NCBI RefSeq assembly: GCF_028712165.1
Contig: NZ_JAQTQR010000022.1
Coordinates: 1 to 37,178 of the forward strand
Direction of reading: 5' to 3'
DNA from: Sulfuricurvum sp.
GTDB lineage: Bacteria; Campylobacterota; Campylobacteria; Campylobacterales; Sulfurimonadaceae
DNA: 37,178 nucleotides
The number at the start of each line of letters is the position of its first letter. The stretch's first letter is position 1. Position numbers and translations under genes: made by a program. Shown here one piece after another: positions 15,187-22,602 of this stretch. The notes beneath the pieces are model-generated. The model ran no database searches. It was not told the DNA's origin and saw only the letters and a program-made list of their open reading frames with translations.

Positions 15187-16404
15187 TTAAAATCGGGTTA
15201 CTTCGCCTCGGCAAAGAGCCATAATCACTTTCCCCTGCAATGTCTCATTTTTATAAAGACTATGATGGTGCATAACCTGTGTTGTTTGAGACGGATCAAA
15301 AAGAATCAGATCACTCGATGATCCTACACTGATCTCTCCTGATGCTATCCCAATCTGTTTTGCCGGAGCGTAAGAGGTGACTGCTACCAACTTAGACATA
15401 TCGATAACATTTGTTGAAATTAAATACGTATAGAGTAACGGAAGATACTCCGCAATAGAAGTTGTCCCTACATGTGCATCGTAGAATGTGATATCTTTAT
15501 GAATATCGGAGTTCGGCTGATGAAGGGATGTGAGTGAATGGATATCCCCTCGTCTCAATGCATCAATAAGCTCTAAGCGTTTCGCTTCATTTACCAACGG
15601 CGGATTGATTTTGGCATCGGTATCAAACCCTAAACATGCCGAATCGTTTTTAAAGAGATGATGGATAGCCACTTCACACTCCACACTGACCCCCAACGCC
15701 CGTGCTTCAGAGATCAACTCGATCGATCGGGGTTCAGTGATACTTTTGAATACAATCTTGATCCCGAAATGACGTGCAATTTCTATCATCGAAGCAACAT
15801 GAACCACTTCAGAAAGAGGTGATATCCCCGGTAATCCAAGCTGTGAGGCGATAGTCCCATCTGACATAACACCGCTCTCAGTCAGACTTTTCTCTTCCGC
15901 TTTGTAAAAGAGTGCTTTATTCGCCATTTTCAGATATTGGGCGATTCGGCTGATCAGATTATAATCGGCAAGAGTTGCAGTATGTACGGCAACAGAGCCT
16001 TTTTTGAGCATAATAGCAATATTGCTCAGCGCACCTGAATCATTCAATGCACTAACGGTACTCTCGATCGTTGCACCGTGGGATAAATGACGATGTTGTT
16101 GGACGAATTCGAGAGTTATTTCATTGTCGATACGCGGGTGGGTATCACTGGATAATACAGCGGTAGTCACTCCTCCGCTGAGAGCACGGGTTGAGAGCTT
16201 TTCGAGATTGGTACGGCTTAGCTGAGAATCTTTTAGCCGTACATCGGTATCCACAAGGCCTGGTATCAAATAACAGCCATCAGCTTTTAGTATTTCATCA
16301 CCGCTGAGATTTTCACCGATCTGGGTAATAACCCCCTCTTCGATTCTCACATCTCCTTTGCGCTGCCCTTGTGCATCACAGATAATGACGTCAGAAATGA
16401 CCAT
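15187..16404 (-). CDS. Dihydroorotase-like protein without metal ligands (PyrC homologue)
   Basis: 405 residues with the amidohydrolase layout of class I dihydroorotase: DGCYLIPGLVDTDVRLKD at the first strand, GGVTTAVLSSDTHP, then VECEVAIHHLF and SVGSSSDLILFDP at the C-terminal beta domain. The HxH metal motif (normally DxHxHxR) reads DTDVRLK, with Asp54 and Arg56 in place of both histidines; the TDHAPH box reads SLHQPN, losing the catalytic Asp. It is therefore predicted to be inactive in dihydroorotate formation. Inactive PyrC-like proteins are known to be structural partners of aspartate transcarbamoylase in some bacteria, a plausible role. No pyrB lies nearby. GGGAG precedes the ATG by 6 bases. 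Confidence 0.85.
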   Translation of the reverse strand: MVISDVIICDAQGQRKGDVRIEEGVITQIGENLSGDEILKADGCYLIPGLVDTDVRLKDSQLSRTNLEKLSTRALSGGVTTAVLSSDTHPRIDNEITLEFVQQHRHLSHGATIESTVSALNDSGALSNIAIMLKKGSVAVHTATLADYNLISRIAQYLKMANKALFYKAEEKSLTESGVMSDGTIASQLGLPGISPLSEVVHVASMIEIARHFGIKIVFKSITEPRSIELISEARALGVSVECEVAIHHLFKNDSACLGFDTDAKINPPLVNEAKRLELIDALRRGDIHSLTSLHQPNSDIHKDITFYDAHVGTTSIAEYLPLLYTYLISTNVIDMSKLVAVTSYAPAKQIGIASGEISVGSSSDLILFDPSQTTQVMHHHSLYKNETLQGKVIMALCRGEVTRF

Positions 16405-16467
16405 AATTAACTCCCGTTCGCTATAATTACGTCATTTTAATCTATGTAACGTTTAAAAAGGGTTAGA

Positions 16468-16830
16468 GTGCGCAAAATCATACTGTTGATATTTCCGATG
16501 ATTGCACTCATGGCTGCTCCTTCGGCGTATGAGCAAGGTAAGAAGCTCTATTTTTCAAAAGGGTGCAACGGCTGTCACGGCGTCTCGGCGACCGGCAGCG
16601 GTCAATATCCTTCTCTTGCATACCGCCGAAAAAATGTCCTCGTTGATAAACTCAAACGTCTCCGTAACAAACAAGGGAACACACAATTGGCTCAATTGAT
16701 GATTCCCATAGCTATGACACTTAACGACAAACAAATCGATGAAGTAGCCACTTTTTTGAGTGAATATCATGAAAACCAAAAACACACCTATGTCCCTGAT
16801 GATTCAATGACGGTTGGAGACGGATCATGA
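16468..16830 (+). CDS. Small periplasmic monohaem cytochrome c
   Basis: 120 residues starting at GTG (16468). A signal peptide (KIILLIFPMIALMAAPSA) precedes a class I cytochrome c domain: GKKLYFSKGCNGCHGVSATG gives the CxxCH haem site, and the Met in IPIAMTLNDKQIDEVATFL is the likely sixth ligand. It resembles small electron carriers of the c553/c5 type. Its TGA overlaps the lpxB ATG by four bases (ATGA), so the two are co-translated though their functions are unrelated. The electron partner is unknown. Confidence 0.85.
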   Translation: MRKIILLIFPMIALMAAPSAYEQGKKLYFSKGCNGCHGVSATGSGQYPSLAYRRKNVLVDKLKRLRNKQGNTQLAQLMIPIAMTLNDKQIDEVATFLSEYHENQKHTYVPDDSMTVGDGS

Positions 16831-17876
16831 AATTACTGGTAAGTGCGCTCGAACATTCCGCCAATGTTCATTTAAAATATCTTGTTAAAGAATTAGGTGA
16901 CGATGTATTCTTATCAGGAATTTTTGACGCATCTTTGGGAGAGAGTATCGTTGATTTGCGATCCACCTCAATTATGGGTTTTGTGGATGCGATTAAAAAA
17001 CTCCCTTTTTTCTTCCGTTTGAAAGATCAGATGGTGGAATTAGCTGAGAAAGCCGACAAAGTTCTTCTGATCGATTCATCAGGATTCAACCTCCCTTTGG
17101 CTAAAGCGATACGCAAACGCTATCCGGAAAAAGAGATCATTTACTATATCCTCCCTCAAGCCTGGGCTTGGAAGAAAAAACGGATTCCTGTACTTGAAAA
17201 AACGATTACCCGTCTGTGTTCCATTCTCCCCTTTGAGCCTTTCTATTACTCTCCTACAGCTCCCATAGAGTACGTAGGACATCCGCTTCTCGATGAGATT
17301 ACCATCCGAAAAGAGTCACTTGAGACTACCGGAAAAATCACGTTTATGCCGGGAAGCCGACCGGGAGAAATCAAACGTCTGATGCCTGTTTTTCAACAAT
17401 TGCGCCCTATGTTAGATACCCGCGCACTGCTTGTTATCCCTCCCCATTTTACGACGGAGCAGATCGCTGAGCTTTACGGTGATATTTCAACATTCGAAAT
17501 AACCCATGAAGCACACCAGAGTTTGGCGGACTCTGATTTTGCCTTTATCTGCAGCGGAACGGCAACGCTTGAAGCGGCTCTTATCGGTACCCCTTTTATC
17601 CTTACCTATATTGCTAAAAAGCTCGATTATGCGATTGCATCGAGACTGGTAAAGCTTGACTATCTCGGATTGGGAAATATTTTATTTTCATACGAATATC
17701 AGCGTCCGCTACATCCTGAATTCATCCAAAACGAAGTCACGGCACAAAATCTGTATAATGCCTATATTAAAATGGACAAAGAGACTTTTTTTAACGATGC
17801 CGGACATCTTCGGGGTCTGCTGGAACACGGCAGTGCGGTACGCGTAAGTCAGATTATTAAGGAATACAATGTTTAG
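16827..17876 (+). CDS. lpxB: Lipid-A-disaccharide synthase
   Basis: 349 residues, somewhat shorter than the E. coli enzyme. It joins UDP-2,3-diacylglucosamine and lipid X to form the lipid A disaccharide at the inner membrane face. Family motifs are visible: LIDSSGFNLPLAKAIRK, YYILPQAWAWKKKR, YVGHPLLDE, FMPGSRPGEIKRLMPVF and FICSGTATLEAAL. The start overlaps the cytochrome stop (ATGA), and its own stop overlaps the start of the next gene (ATGTTTAG). It therefore sits in the middle of a three-gene translational block. Confidence 0.94.
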   Translation: MKLLVSALEHSANVHLKYLVKELGDDVFLSGIFDASLGESIVDLRSTSIMGFVDAIKKLPFFFRLKDQMVELAEKADKVLLIDSSGFNLPLAKAIRKRYPEKEIIYYILPQAWAWKKKRIPVLEKTITRLCSILPFEPFYYSPTAPIEYVGHPLLDEITIRKESLETTGKITFMPGSRPGEIKRLMPVFQQLRPMLDTRALLVIPPHFTTEQIAELYGDISTFEITHEAHQSLADSDFAFICSGTATLEAALIGTPFILTYIAKKLDYAIASRLVKLDYLGLGNILFSYEYQRPLHPEFIQNEVTAQNLYNAYIKMDKETFFNDAGHLRGLLEHGSAVRVSQIIKEYNV

Positions 17877-18396
17877 AATTTTTTCATGGTTCAAAACCAA
17901 AATACGCACCTTTACCGATGAGAAGATCATCCCTTATGTTTTTACTCTCAGTGATGGTCCGATGCTCTTTAGAGATTTGCTCAAAACCAATAAAATGTAT
18001 CAAGACGGATTAAAACTGGAAGGAAAAATTCCGGGTTTCCGACTCAGTACAGGAAGAAGTTTCCTAGTTTTTATCGGACTATGGAATCTGATTATTTTGC
18101 CTATAGCTATCGCTTTTCATCCGCTTTTAGCAAAAATCGACTGCCATTTGCTCATTATTATGGCAATCTTGTTTACCGGGATGTTTTTTGCAACCTATGC
18201 TCTGTATAAAGAATATTTGATCGATACGGTTGCACTGAAGATCATCAAAAGTGCATGGGAAAACCATTTTCCCCATTTTGATTATGATCTTCATGCCAAA
18301 GAAGTGGCGAAAATTTATTCGGAAGCGTTAGACAAAGAGATACCGCATAAAAATATGCAGCTTTATATTTTAGATAAATTGGTCGAAAACAAATAA
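17869..18396 (+). CDS. Membrane protein of unknown function, coupled to lpxB
   Basis: 175 residues, start overlapping the lpxB stop by 8 bp. Two hydrophobic segments (about 64-82, FLVFIGLWNLIILPIAIAF, and 90-112) are joined by a short loop, with soluble N- and C-terminal parts rich in Lys and His. The C-terminal part (residues 120-175) is predicted to be helical and cytoplasmic. I do not recognise the family. Tight coupling to lpxB suggests a link with the envelope, but it may only be operon hitch-hiking. Confidence 0.75.
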   Translation: MFRIFSWFKTKIRTFTDEKIIPYVFTLSDGPMLFRDLLKTNKMYQDGLKLEGKIPGFRLSTGRSFLVFIGLWNLIILPIAIAFHPLLAKIDCHLLIIMAILFTGMFFATYALYKEYLIDTVALKIIKSAWENHFPHFDYDLHAKEVAKIYSEALDKEIPHKNMQLYILDKLVENK

Positions 18397-18400
18397 GTGT

Positions 18401-18784
18401 TTAGCGGCTTAGGGTAATCACCCGAGCCAAATCACTGTCCATATTGAGCAAATGATTGCGAAACCAATCCCCCAGCCGATCTTTCACGTACGCTTTGGCA
18501 AACATCAGCTTGCCGCTTGATACTTTCTCTCTGAAATAATTCATCTCATCCAGTGCTTTTTGATGTTCCGCATAATGTTCGGTTTTATTCGGATAAAGGA
18601 TCCGTTCCATATCCGCCTCTTCTTCGGCAAAATGAGCTTTCGTATGGAGTATAACGGCGTCAAAAGCGTCTAAAAACTCGCTATCGGCGGTATTTTTAAG
18701 TGTTTCGTACAGAACATAGAACTCTTCATGTCTTTTATCGATAGAGTCTACACCGACTTTTAGGGCATCTGGCAAAGGTGACAT
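18401..18784 (-). CDS. Bacteriohemerythrin
   Basis: 127 residues forming a four-helix hemerythrin domain with all seven di-iron ligands: His19 (DKRHEEF), His51 and Glu55 (HFAEEE; His47 lies just before), His70 and His74 (EHYAEH), His111 and Asp116 (HLLNMD). Hemerythrins bind O2 reversibly and serve oxygen sensing, delivery or scavenging, fitting a microaerophile. It is a single-domain, cytoplasmic form. The ribosome site (AAAAAAGG) lies inside a weak A/T hairpin (18791-18806, CCTTTT/AAAAGG), which could lower translation. It converges on the membrane protein to its left with a 4-bp gap. Confidence 0.92.
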   Translation of the reverse strand: MSPLPDALKVGVDSIDKRHEEFYVLYETLKNTADSEFLDAFDAVILHTKAHFAEEEADMERILYPNKTEHYAEHQKALDEMNYFREKVSSGKLMFAKAYVKDRLGDWFRNHLLNMDSDLARVITLSR

Positions 18785-18824
18785 TGAGAGCCTTTTTTAT
18801 AAAAGGTATTCAATTATTGTTCTA

Positions 18825-19091
18825 TTATTGCTTCCACTCATTCTGATTGAAAATACCTAAGATTACAATATCATCTTCTTCGATAATATAAGGGATTGTA
18901 TATCCCTTATAGACGAGTTCCCGACTCTCATTTTTAGTCATTCGCCCTTTTCTCGGATTGTCAATCAAACTCTCTATGATCGTTTGTAAATCACGATTGA
19001 ATTTTTTTGCCGCAGAGCGCTTATCTTTAGCAATAAATGTAACAATAGCCTTCAGTTCATCTTTGAATCGATCACTTCGTATCGTTTTCAA
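18825..19091 (-). CDS. RelE/ParE family toxin
   Basis: 88 residues, the RelE/ParE fold pattern: FKDELKAIVTFIAKDKRSAA, then LIDNPRKGRMTKNESRELVY and GYTIPYIIEEDDIVILGIF. It opens with TTG at 19091, only 2 bp after the antitoxin stop, with no good ribosome site, so translation probably depends on reading through from the antitoxin gene. Toxins of this fold cut mRNA on the ribosome or inhibit gyrase; the subtype cannot be set. The strand order antitoxin then toxin is typical. Confidence 0.82.
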   Translation of the reverse strand: MKTIRSDRFKDELKAIVTFIAKDKRSAAKKFNRDLQTIIESLIDNPRKGRMTKNESRELVYKGYTIPYIIEEDDIVILGIFNQNEWKQ

Positions 19092-19093
19092 AT

Positions 19094-19312
19094 TTACGCC
19101 ACTGTATCGATAAAATCGTCCATCTCATCCCAAAAAGCTTGATCGAGAGGAGCAGTTTCCATTTTTCCTGATTTATAATCTTCGATACGTCGCTCTACTT
19201 CATCAGCATACCACGGAGTTTTTGCTTCTTCGATTCTAACAGCTTCTTTTGGAAGGGTTTTTAAAAAGGCTATGACTTGATCGCTGAAACTGTCATTGAT
19301 AGTAACTGTCAT
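19094..19312 (-). CDS. Antitoxin of the RelE/ParE-type pair
   Basis: 72 residues starting at the ATG at 19312, 5 bases after GGAG; a GTG at 19318 overlaps the ribosome site and is rejected. The N-terminus (MTVTINDSFSDQVIAFLKTL) looks like a short DNA-binding dimerisation strand-helix, and the acidic C-terminus (LDQAFWDEMDDFID) would wrap the toxin. It is expected to bind the toxin and repress their shared promoter. A 16-bp palindrome lies 22 bp upstream. Confidence 0.78.
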   Translation of the reverse strand: MTVTINDSFSDQVIAFLKTLPKEAVRIEEAKTPWYADEVERRIEDYKSGKMETAPLDQAFWDEMDDFIDTVA

Positions 19313-19334
19313 GAGCACTCCTTTTTACTTGATA

Positions 19335-19350
19335 GAGTATTGTACTACTC
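19335..19350 (-). promoter_or_regulatory. Palindrome upstream of the toxin-antitoxin pair, candidate operator
   Basis: GAGTA-TTGTAC-TACTC is an inverted repeat with 5-bp arms lying 22 bp before the antitoxin ATG. On the minus strand its centre reads TACAAT, a plausible -10. A site overlapping the promoter is what autoregulation by a toxin-antitoxin complex needs. Confidence 0.4.
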
Positions 19351-19437
19351 AATTAAACAAAATCGACTAAAGCTTGAAAACTAAAGAATCAAAGTATTTA
19401 TTCATTTTATTTCATTCTATCACTTTTTTTCTTTTAT

Positions 19438-20082
19438 TTATATTTCAAATCCTTCCTTTTTTAATTCATCTTGCAAATAAGTAATTACATCTTCAGTCAA
19501 TGGTAAAAGAGAAAAACCACGTGGGTGATTAATAAGATTATTCTCAATATCTTGTATAAAAAAAGCTGCCTGTTGTTCTAAATTTTGATTTCTATAATAT
19601 TCTATAGCAAATGCAATTGACTGCAACCGAGTAATAATATTCATGACTTTACCAGCAGAATCTTGAGAAAAAAAATAAAATAAATCCTTAGAATCAAGTT
19701 TATCGGCAAAAATTATTGAATCTTTGCTCATTTGTTCTAATGCTACATCAGAATATTGATGTAACTTTCCACGATTATCTAAAATAGATGAAAAAGTCAT
19801 CTTTATTTTTATTAAATGATGTAATGCATAATTGAACTCAGTATTTTTCTGCTTTATTTTATTTAGTTCATTTTGTTTATTCGCATTTTCCATTGTCAAT
19901 GCTGAAGATGTTGTTGCCATCAAAGCAGAAATGATAACACCAATAGATGCCCATAATGGAAAATTATCCTTATCAATATTAAACTTTTTGTTAAAATTAT
20001 CTATACCTATCAAATGAGATATTATAACAATCAAAATTAAAATTGCTAAAATTATTAAAAGTCTTAATGCAAATTTTTTCAT
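19438..20082 (-). CDS. Two-span membrane protein of unknown function, A/T-rich
   Basis: 214 residues taking the ATG at 20082 (MKKFALRLLIILAILI), which has AAGGA 6 bases before it; a longer frame to 20184 has no such site and no hydrophobic sense. Two membrane spans (residues about 5-25 and 45-66) are followed by a helical cytoplasmic part of about 140 residues with KQNELNKIKQKNTEF, probably coiled coil. I do not recognise a specific family; it resembles single-copy accessory membrane proteins. The codons are much richer in A/T than those of the neighbours, suggesting horizontal gain together with the toxin-antitoxin pair. Confidence 0.65.
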   Translation of the reverse strand: MKKFALRLLIILAILILIVIISHLIGIDNFNKKFNIDKDNFPLWASIGVIISALMATTSSALTMENANKQNELNKIKQKNTEFNYALHHLIKIKMTFSSILDNRGKLHQYSDVALEQMSKDSIIFADKLDSKDLFYFFSQDSAGKVMNIITRLQSIAFAIEYYRNQNLEQQAAFFIQDIENNLINHPRGFSLLPLTEDVITYLQDELKKEGFEI

Positions 20083-20178
20083 GTTTTTCCTTATCTCTTT
20101 AAAATTTATAGAGGAAGCTTGCATCTTGTTGTTTAATGAAACTAATATCAGATTTTTGAAAGAGTGACAAGTTATGTT

Positions 20179-20197
20179 CCTCACCGTTAAAGTGAGG
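20179..20197 (-). terminator. 6-bp hairpin after the DsbD/thioredoxin operon
   Basis: CCTCAC and GTGAGG form a perfect stem with a 7-base loop, 23 bp after the thioredoxin-like gene's stop on the minus strand. The T-tract is poor (AACATAAC follows), so this is a moderate terminator candidate. Confidence 0.35.
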
Positions 20198-20220
20198 ATA
20201 TTATAGCGGAATCGATAAGT

Positions 20221-20604
20221 TTACTTTTTGTATTTTCCCAAGATTCCCATAAAATTAGGGACATTTGCAGCACCGTCATAACGACCGATTTTTTTGCCGG
20301 TTGCATCGAGAAAGTGGAACGTCGGTGTTCCAATATACCCCAATCCTTCCGGTATAAAATCGTTGTGAACATCCAAATGTACCGGAACATACGATTTTGC
20401 TACATCAGACATCACCATTTTCTCTTCAAAAACTACGTCGGTCATATAGTCACACGCCGGACACCCTTCTTTGGAGAGCATCACCATGACGTTTTTATGC
20501 TCTTTTTTCGCTTGTGCCAATGCAGCGTCATACGACGGCGCCCATTTAAGTTCGGCAAGCGCACAGCTCGCCAGCAATGAAAGTGCTAAGATTATTTTTC
20601 CCAT
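20221..20604 (-). CDS. Exported thioredoxin-like protein (CPAC)
   Basis: 127 residues with a signal peptide (MGKIILALSLLASCALA) and a thioredoxin fold: YDAALAQAKKEHKNVMVMLS, active site GCPAC (Cys48, Cys51), GTPTFHFLDATGKKIGRYDG with the cis-proline TP. It follows dsbD by 2 bp, so it is presumably kept reduced by DsbD and reduces periplasmic substrates such as apocytochromes or Sox proteins. This partner assignment is inference. A Cys at 14 within the leader could make it a lipoprotein, but the lipobox is poor. Confidence 0.85.
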   Translation of the reverse strand: MGKIILALSLLASCALAELKWAPSYDAALAQAKKEHKNVMVMLSKEGCPACDYMTDVVFEEKMVMSDVAKSYVPVHLDVHNDFIPEGLGYIGTPTFHFLDATGKKIGRYDGAANVPNFMGILGKYKK

Positions 20605-20606
20605 AA

Positions 20607-22454
20607 TTATTGTCCTAAGTGTTTGATAAATTCTTGAGGTTCTTTAAATCCGACGATATCGGCATCTTTCTGATGCACTCCGTTTTCATCAAAAAACAAG
20701 ATTGCCGGAGGGCCGAAAATACCGAATTTGCTGCTGATCTCTTTTGCCTTATCGTCGTTGGCAGTCAAATTGACTTGTACAAGCACATATTTGTCCATTG
20801 CCGTTTTAACGCTTTCGTCGCTAAACGTTTTGGATTCATACTCTTTACACGCTGTACACCAATCGGCATAAAAATCGACCATCACTTTTTTACCTTTGTT
20901 TTGAGCCAAAATAGCATCCAACTCTTGAAGAGAGGTTATTTTTTCAAAACTTTTGTGTTGAGGCTGATTCACACTGGCTGATGCTTGATTCGGGAGAAAA
21001 GGATTTAACGGATGCAACGGATTGGTCGCACCTGCCATACCGCCCAAAAGCAATGACATACCGTAGAGGAAAATAATAATCCCAAGCGCTTTTTTATTGG
21101 CCCGTTGGCAACGGATACAACGTCCACGAATCGGTTCCAATGCTCCCATATTCACGGCTACAAATACCGCCAACGCTCCCCAAAGCATCAGTGAAATATT
21201 TTCATCGAGGATACGGCTGATCATCCAAATCGAAATTCCGATCAGCATGACCCCAAAAATCGATTTGATGTTATCCATCCATACACCGGGGCGAGGCATA
21301 AATTTGCCGGCACTGGTTCCGATAGCAATGAGAGGAACCCCCATACCGATACTCAGTGAAAAAAGAGCTGTTCCGCCCAACAGGGCATCTCCTGTCTGAC
21401 CGATATAGATCAATGCTCCTGCAAGCGGTGCGGCAACGCACGGACCCACAATCAAAGCCGATAAGAATCCCATAATCGCGATTCCGATGACTCCACTTTG
21501 TGATCCGCTGATCTTAGTGATTTTAGACTGGATTACATTGGGAATTTGCAGTTCGAACAGATCGAACATCGACATTGCCAATACGACAAAAATCAGGGAG
21601 AACAGAGTAATAATCCATGGCGTTTGAAATGCCGCCTGCAGATTTGCTCCGAATAATCCGGCCAAAATACCGGCAATCGTATACGCGACTGCCATAGATA
21701 GGACATACACGACCGAAAGCCAAAATGCCCGCTTTGTCCCTATTCCAGCACCCTGGGCCATAATAACCGAAGAAATAATCGGAATCATCGGGAAGACACA
21801 CGGTGTCAATGCCAATAAAAGTCCGAATCCGAAGAAACTCAAAATAATAAACCAAAGGCTTCCCCCTTTGATCACTCCGGCGATTTGATCGGTTTCAGAC
21901 CCTTTTGCGGCTGCTTTAGGCTCAGAGTTTACTTCTGTTTTTACTGCCGTTTCCGTTTGAGGAAGCGGAGCAGGTTCAATCGATTTGGTCACTGCAACAG
22001 GGGCTTTTTCAACAGAAGAAGCTAATGATTGCTTCAACGGAATCGTATCTGCATTCAGCGTTACTTCCAGCGTTTTTTCGATCGGTTCATAACACAACCC
22101 TGCCGATGAACATCCCTGATAGGAAATCTTTACCTTCACCTTTTTTTCGCCGCTCAGCTCTTTTGTTTTTTCCAAAGCGATGCGTATTGCAGGTGAGACT
22201 TCATATACACTCTCACCATCAAGTTGGGTCGGTTTAGCCATCGTGATTGCTTTAAAATCGATACCGTCATTCTTATCAGTATCTTCCACTTTTAATTTAT
22301 CGGAATAAATGTGGATTTGATCCCCCATGATCAGCTCAACACCAAGCGTTTTTGGGTCAATCATCTTGGCCGAGGGTTTAAATGCCTCATCCGGCTGTAA
22401 AAAACCGACTCCAAAAACATTTAAAGAAATAAGTAAAAACAATAGCCAACGCAT
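20607..22454 (-). CDS. dsbD: Thiol:disulfide interchange protein DsbD
   Basis: 615 residues with all three DsbD parts. A signal peptide and N-terminal immunoglobulin-like domain carry Cys115 and Cys121 (YQGCSSAGLCYEP). The central membrane domain has about eight spans with TPCVFPMIPIISSV and GPCVAAPLAGALIYIG, whose cysteines pass electrons through the membrane. The C-terminal thioredoxin domain has FYADWCTACKEYE and FGPPAILFFDENG. It moves electrons from cytoplasmic thioredoxin to periplasmic thiols. Between the first two parts lies a Pro/Glu/Lys-rich linker of about 50 residues. It heads an operon with the thioredoxin-like gene. Confidence 0.96.
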   Translation of the reverse strand: MRWLLFLLISLNVFGVGFLQPDEAFKPSAKMIDPKTLGVELIMGDQIHIYSDKLKVEDTDKNDGIDFKAITMAKPTQLDGESVYEVSPAIRIALEKTKELSGEKKVKVKISYQGCSSAGLCYEPIEKTLEVTLNADTIPLKQSLASSVEKAPVAVTKSIEPAPLPQTETAVKTEVNSEPKAAAKGSETDQIAGVIKGGSLWFIILSFFGFGLLLALTPCVFPMIPIISSVIMAQGAGIGTKRAFWLSVVYVLSMAVAYTIAGILAGLFGANLQAAFQTPWIITLFSLIFVVLAMSMFDLFELQIPNVIQSKITKISGSQSGVIGIAIMGFLSALIVGPCVAAPLAGALIYIGQTGDALLGGTALFSLSIGMGVPLIAIGTSAGKFMPRPGVWMDNIKSIFGVMLIGISIWMISRILDENISLMLWGALAVFVAVNMGALEPIRGRCIRCQRANKKALGIIIFLYGMSLLLGGMAGATNPLHPLNPFLPNQASASVNQPQHKSFEKITSLQELDAILAQNKGKKVMVDFYADWCTACKEYESKTFSDESVKTAMDKYVLVQVNLTANDDKAKEISSKFGIFGPPAILFFDENGVHQKDADIVGFKEPQEFIKHLGQ

Positions 22455-22602
22455 ATAAAAACCTTATCTAAATTTCTACTCTATTTTACCGCATTTAACT
22501 GTTACCTTCCTCATAGAGAAACATTGTTAATATTTTTCAGCTTTGTTATAGCCTCAGATGCTACACTACAGCCATTGTTACAAATCGTCAAAGGAACAAA
22601 CC

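Noticed and set aside
20083-20184. Longer N-terminus for the A/T-rich membrane protein
   Set aside because: No ribosome site near 20184, while AAGGA lies before the ATG at 20082 that opens the membrane span.
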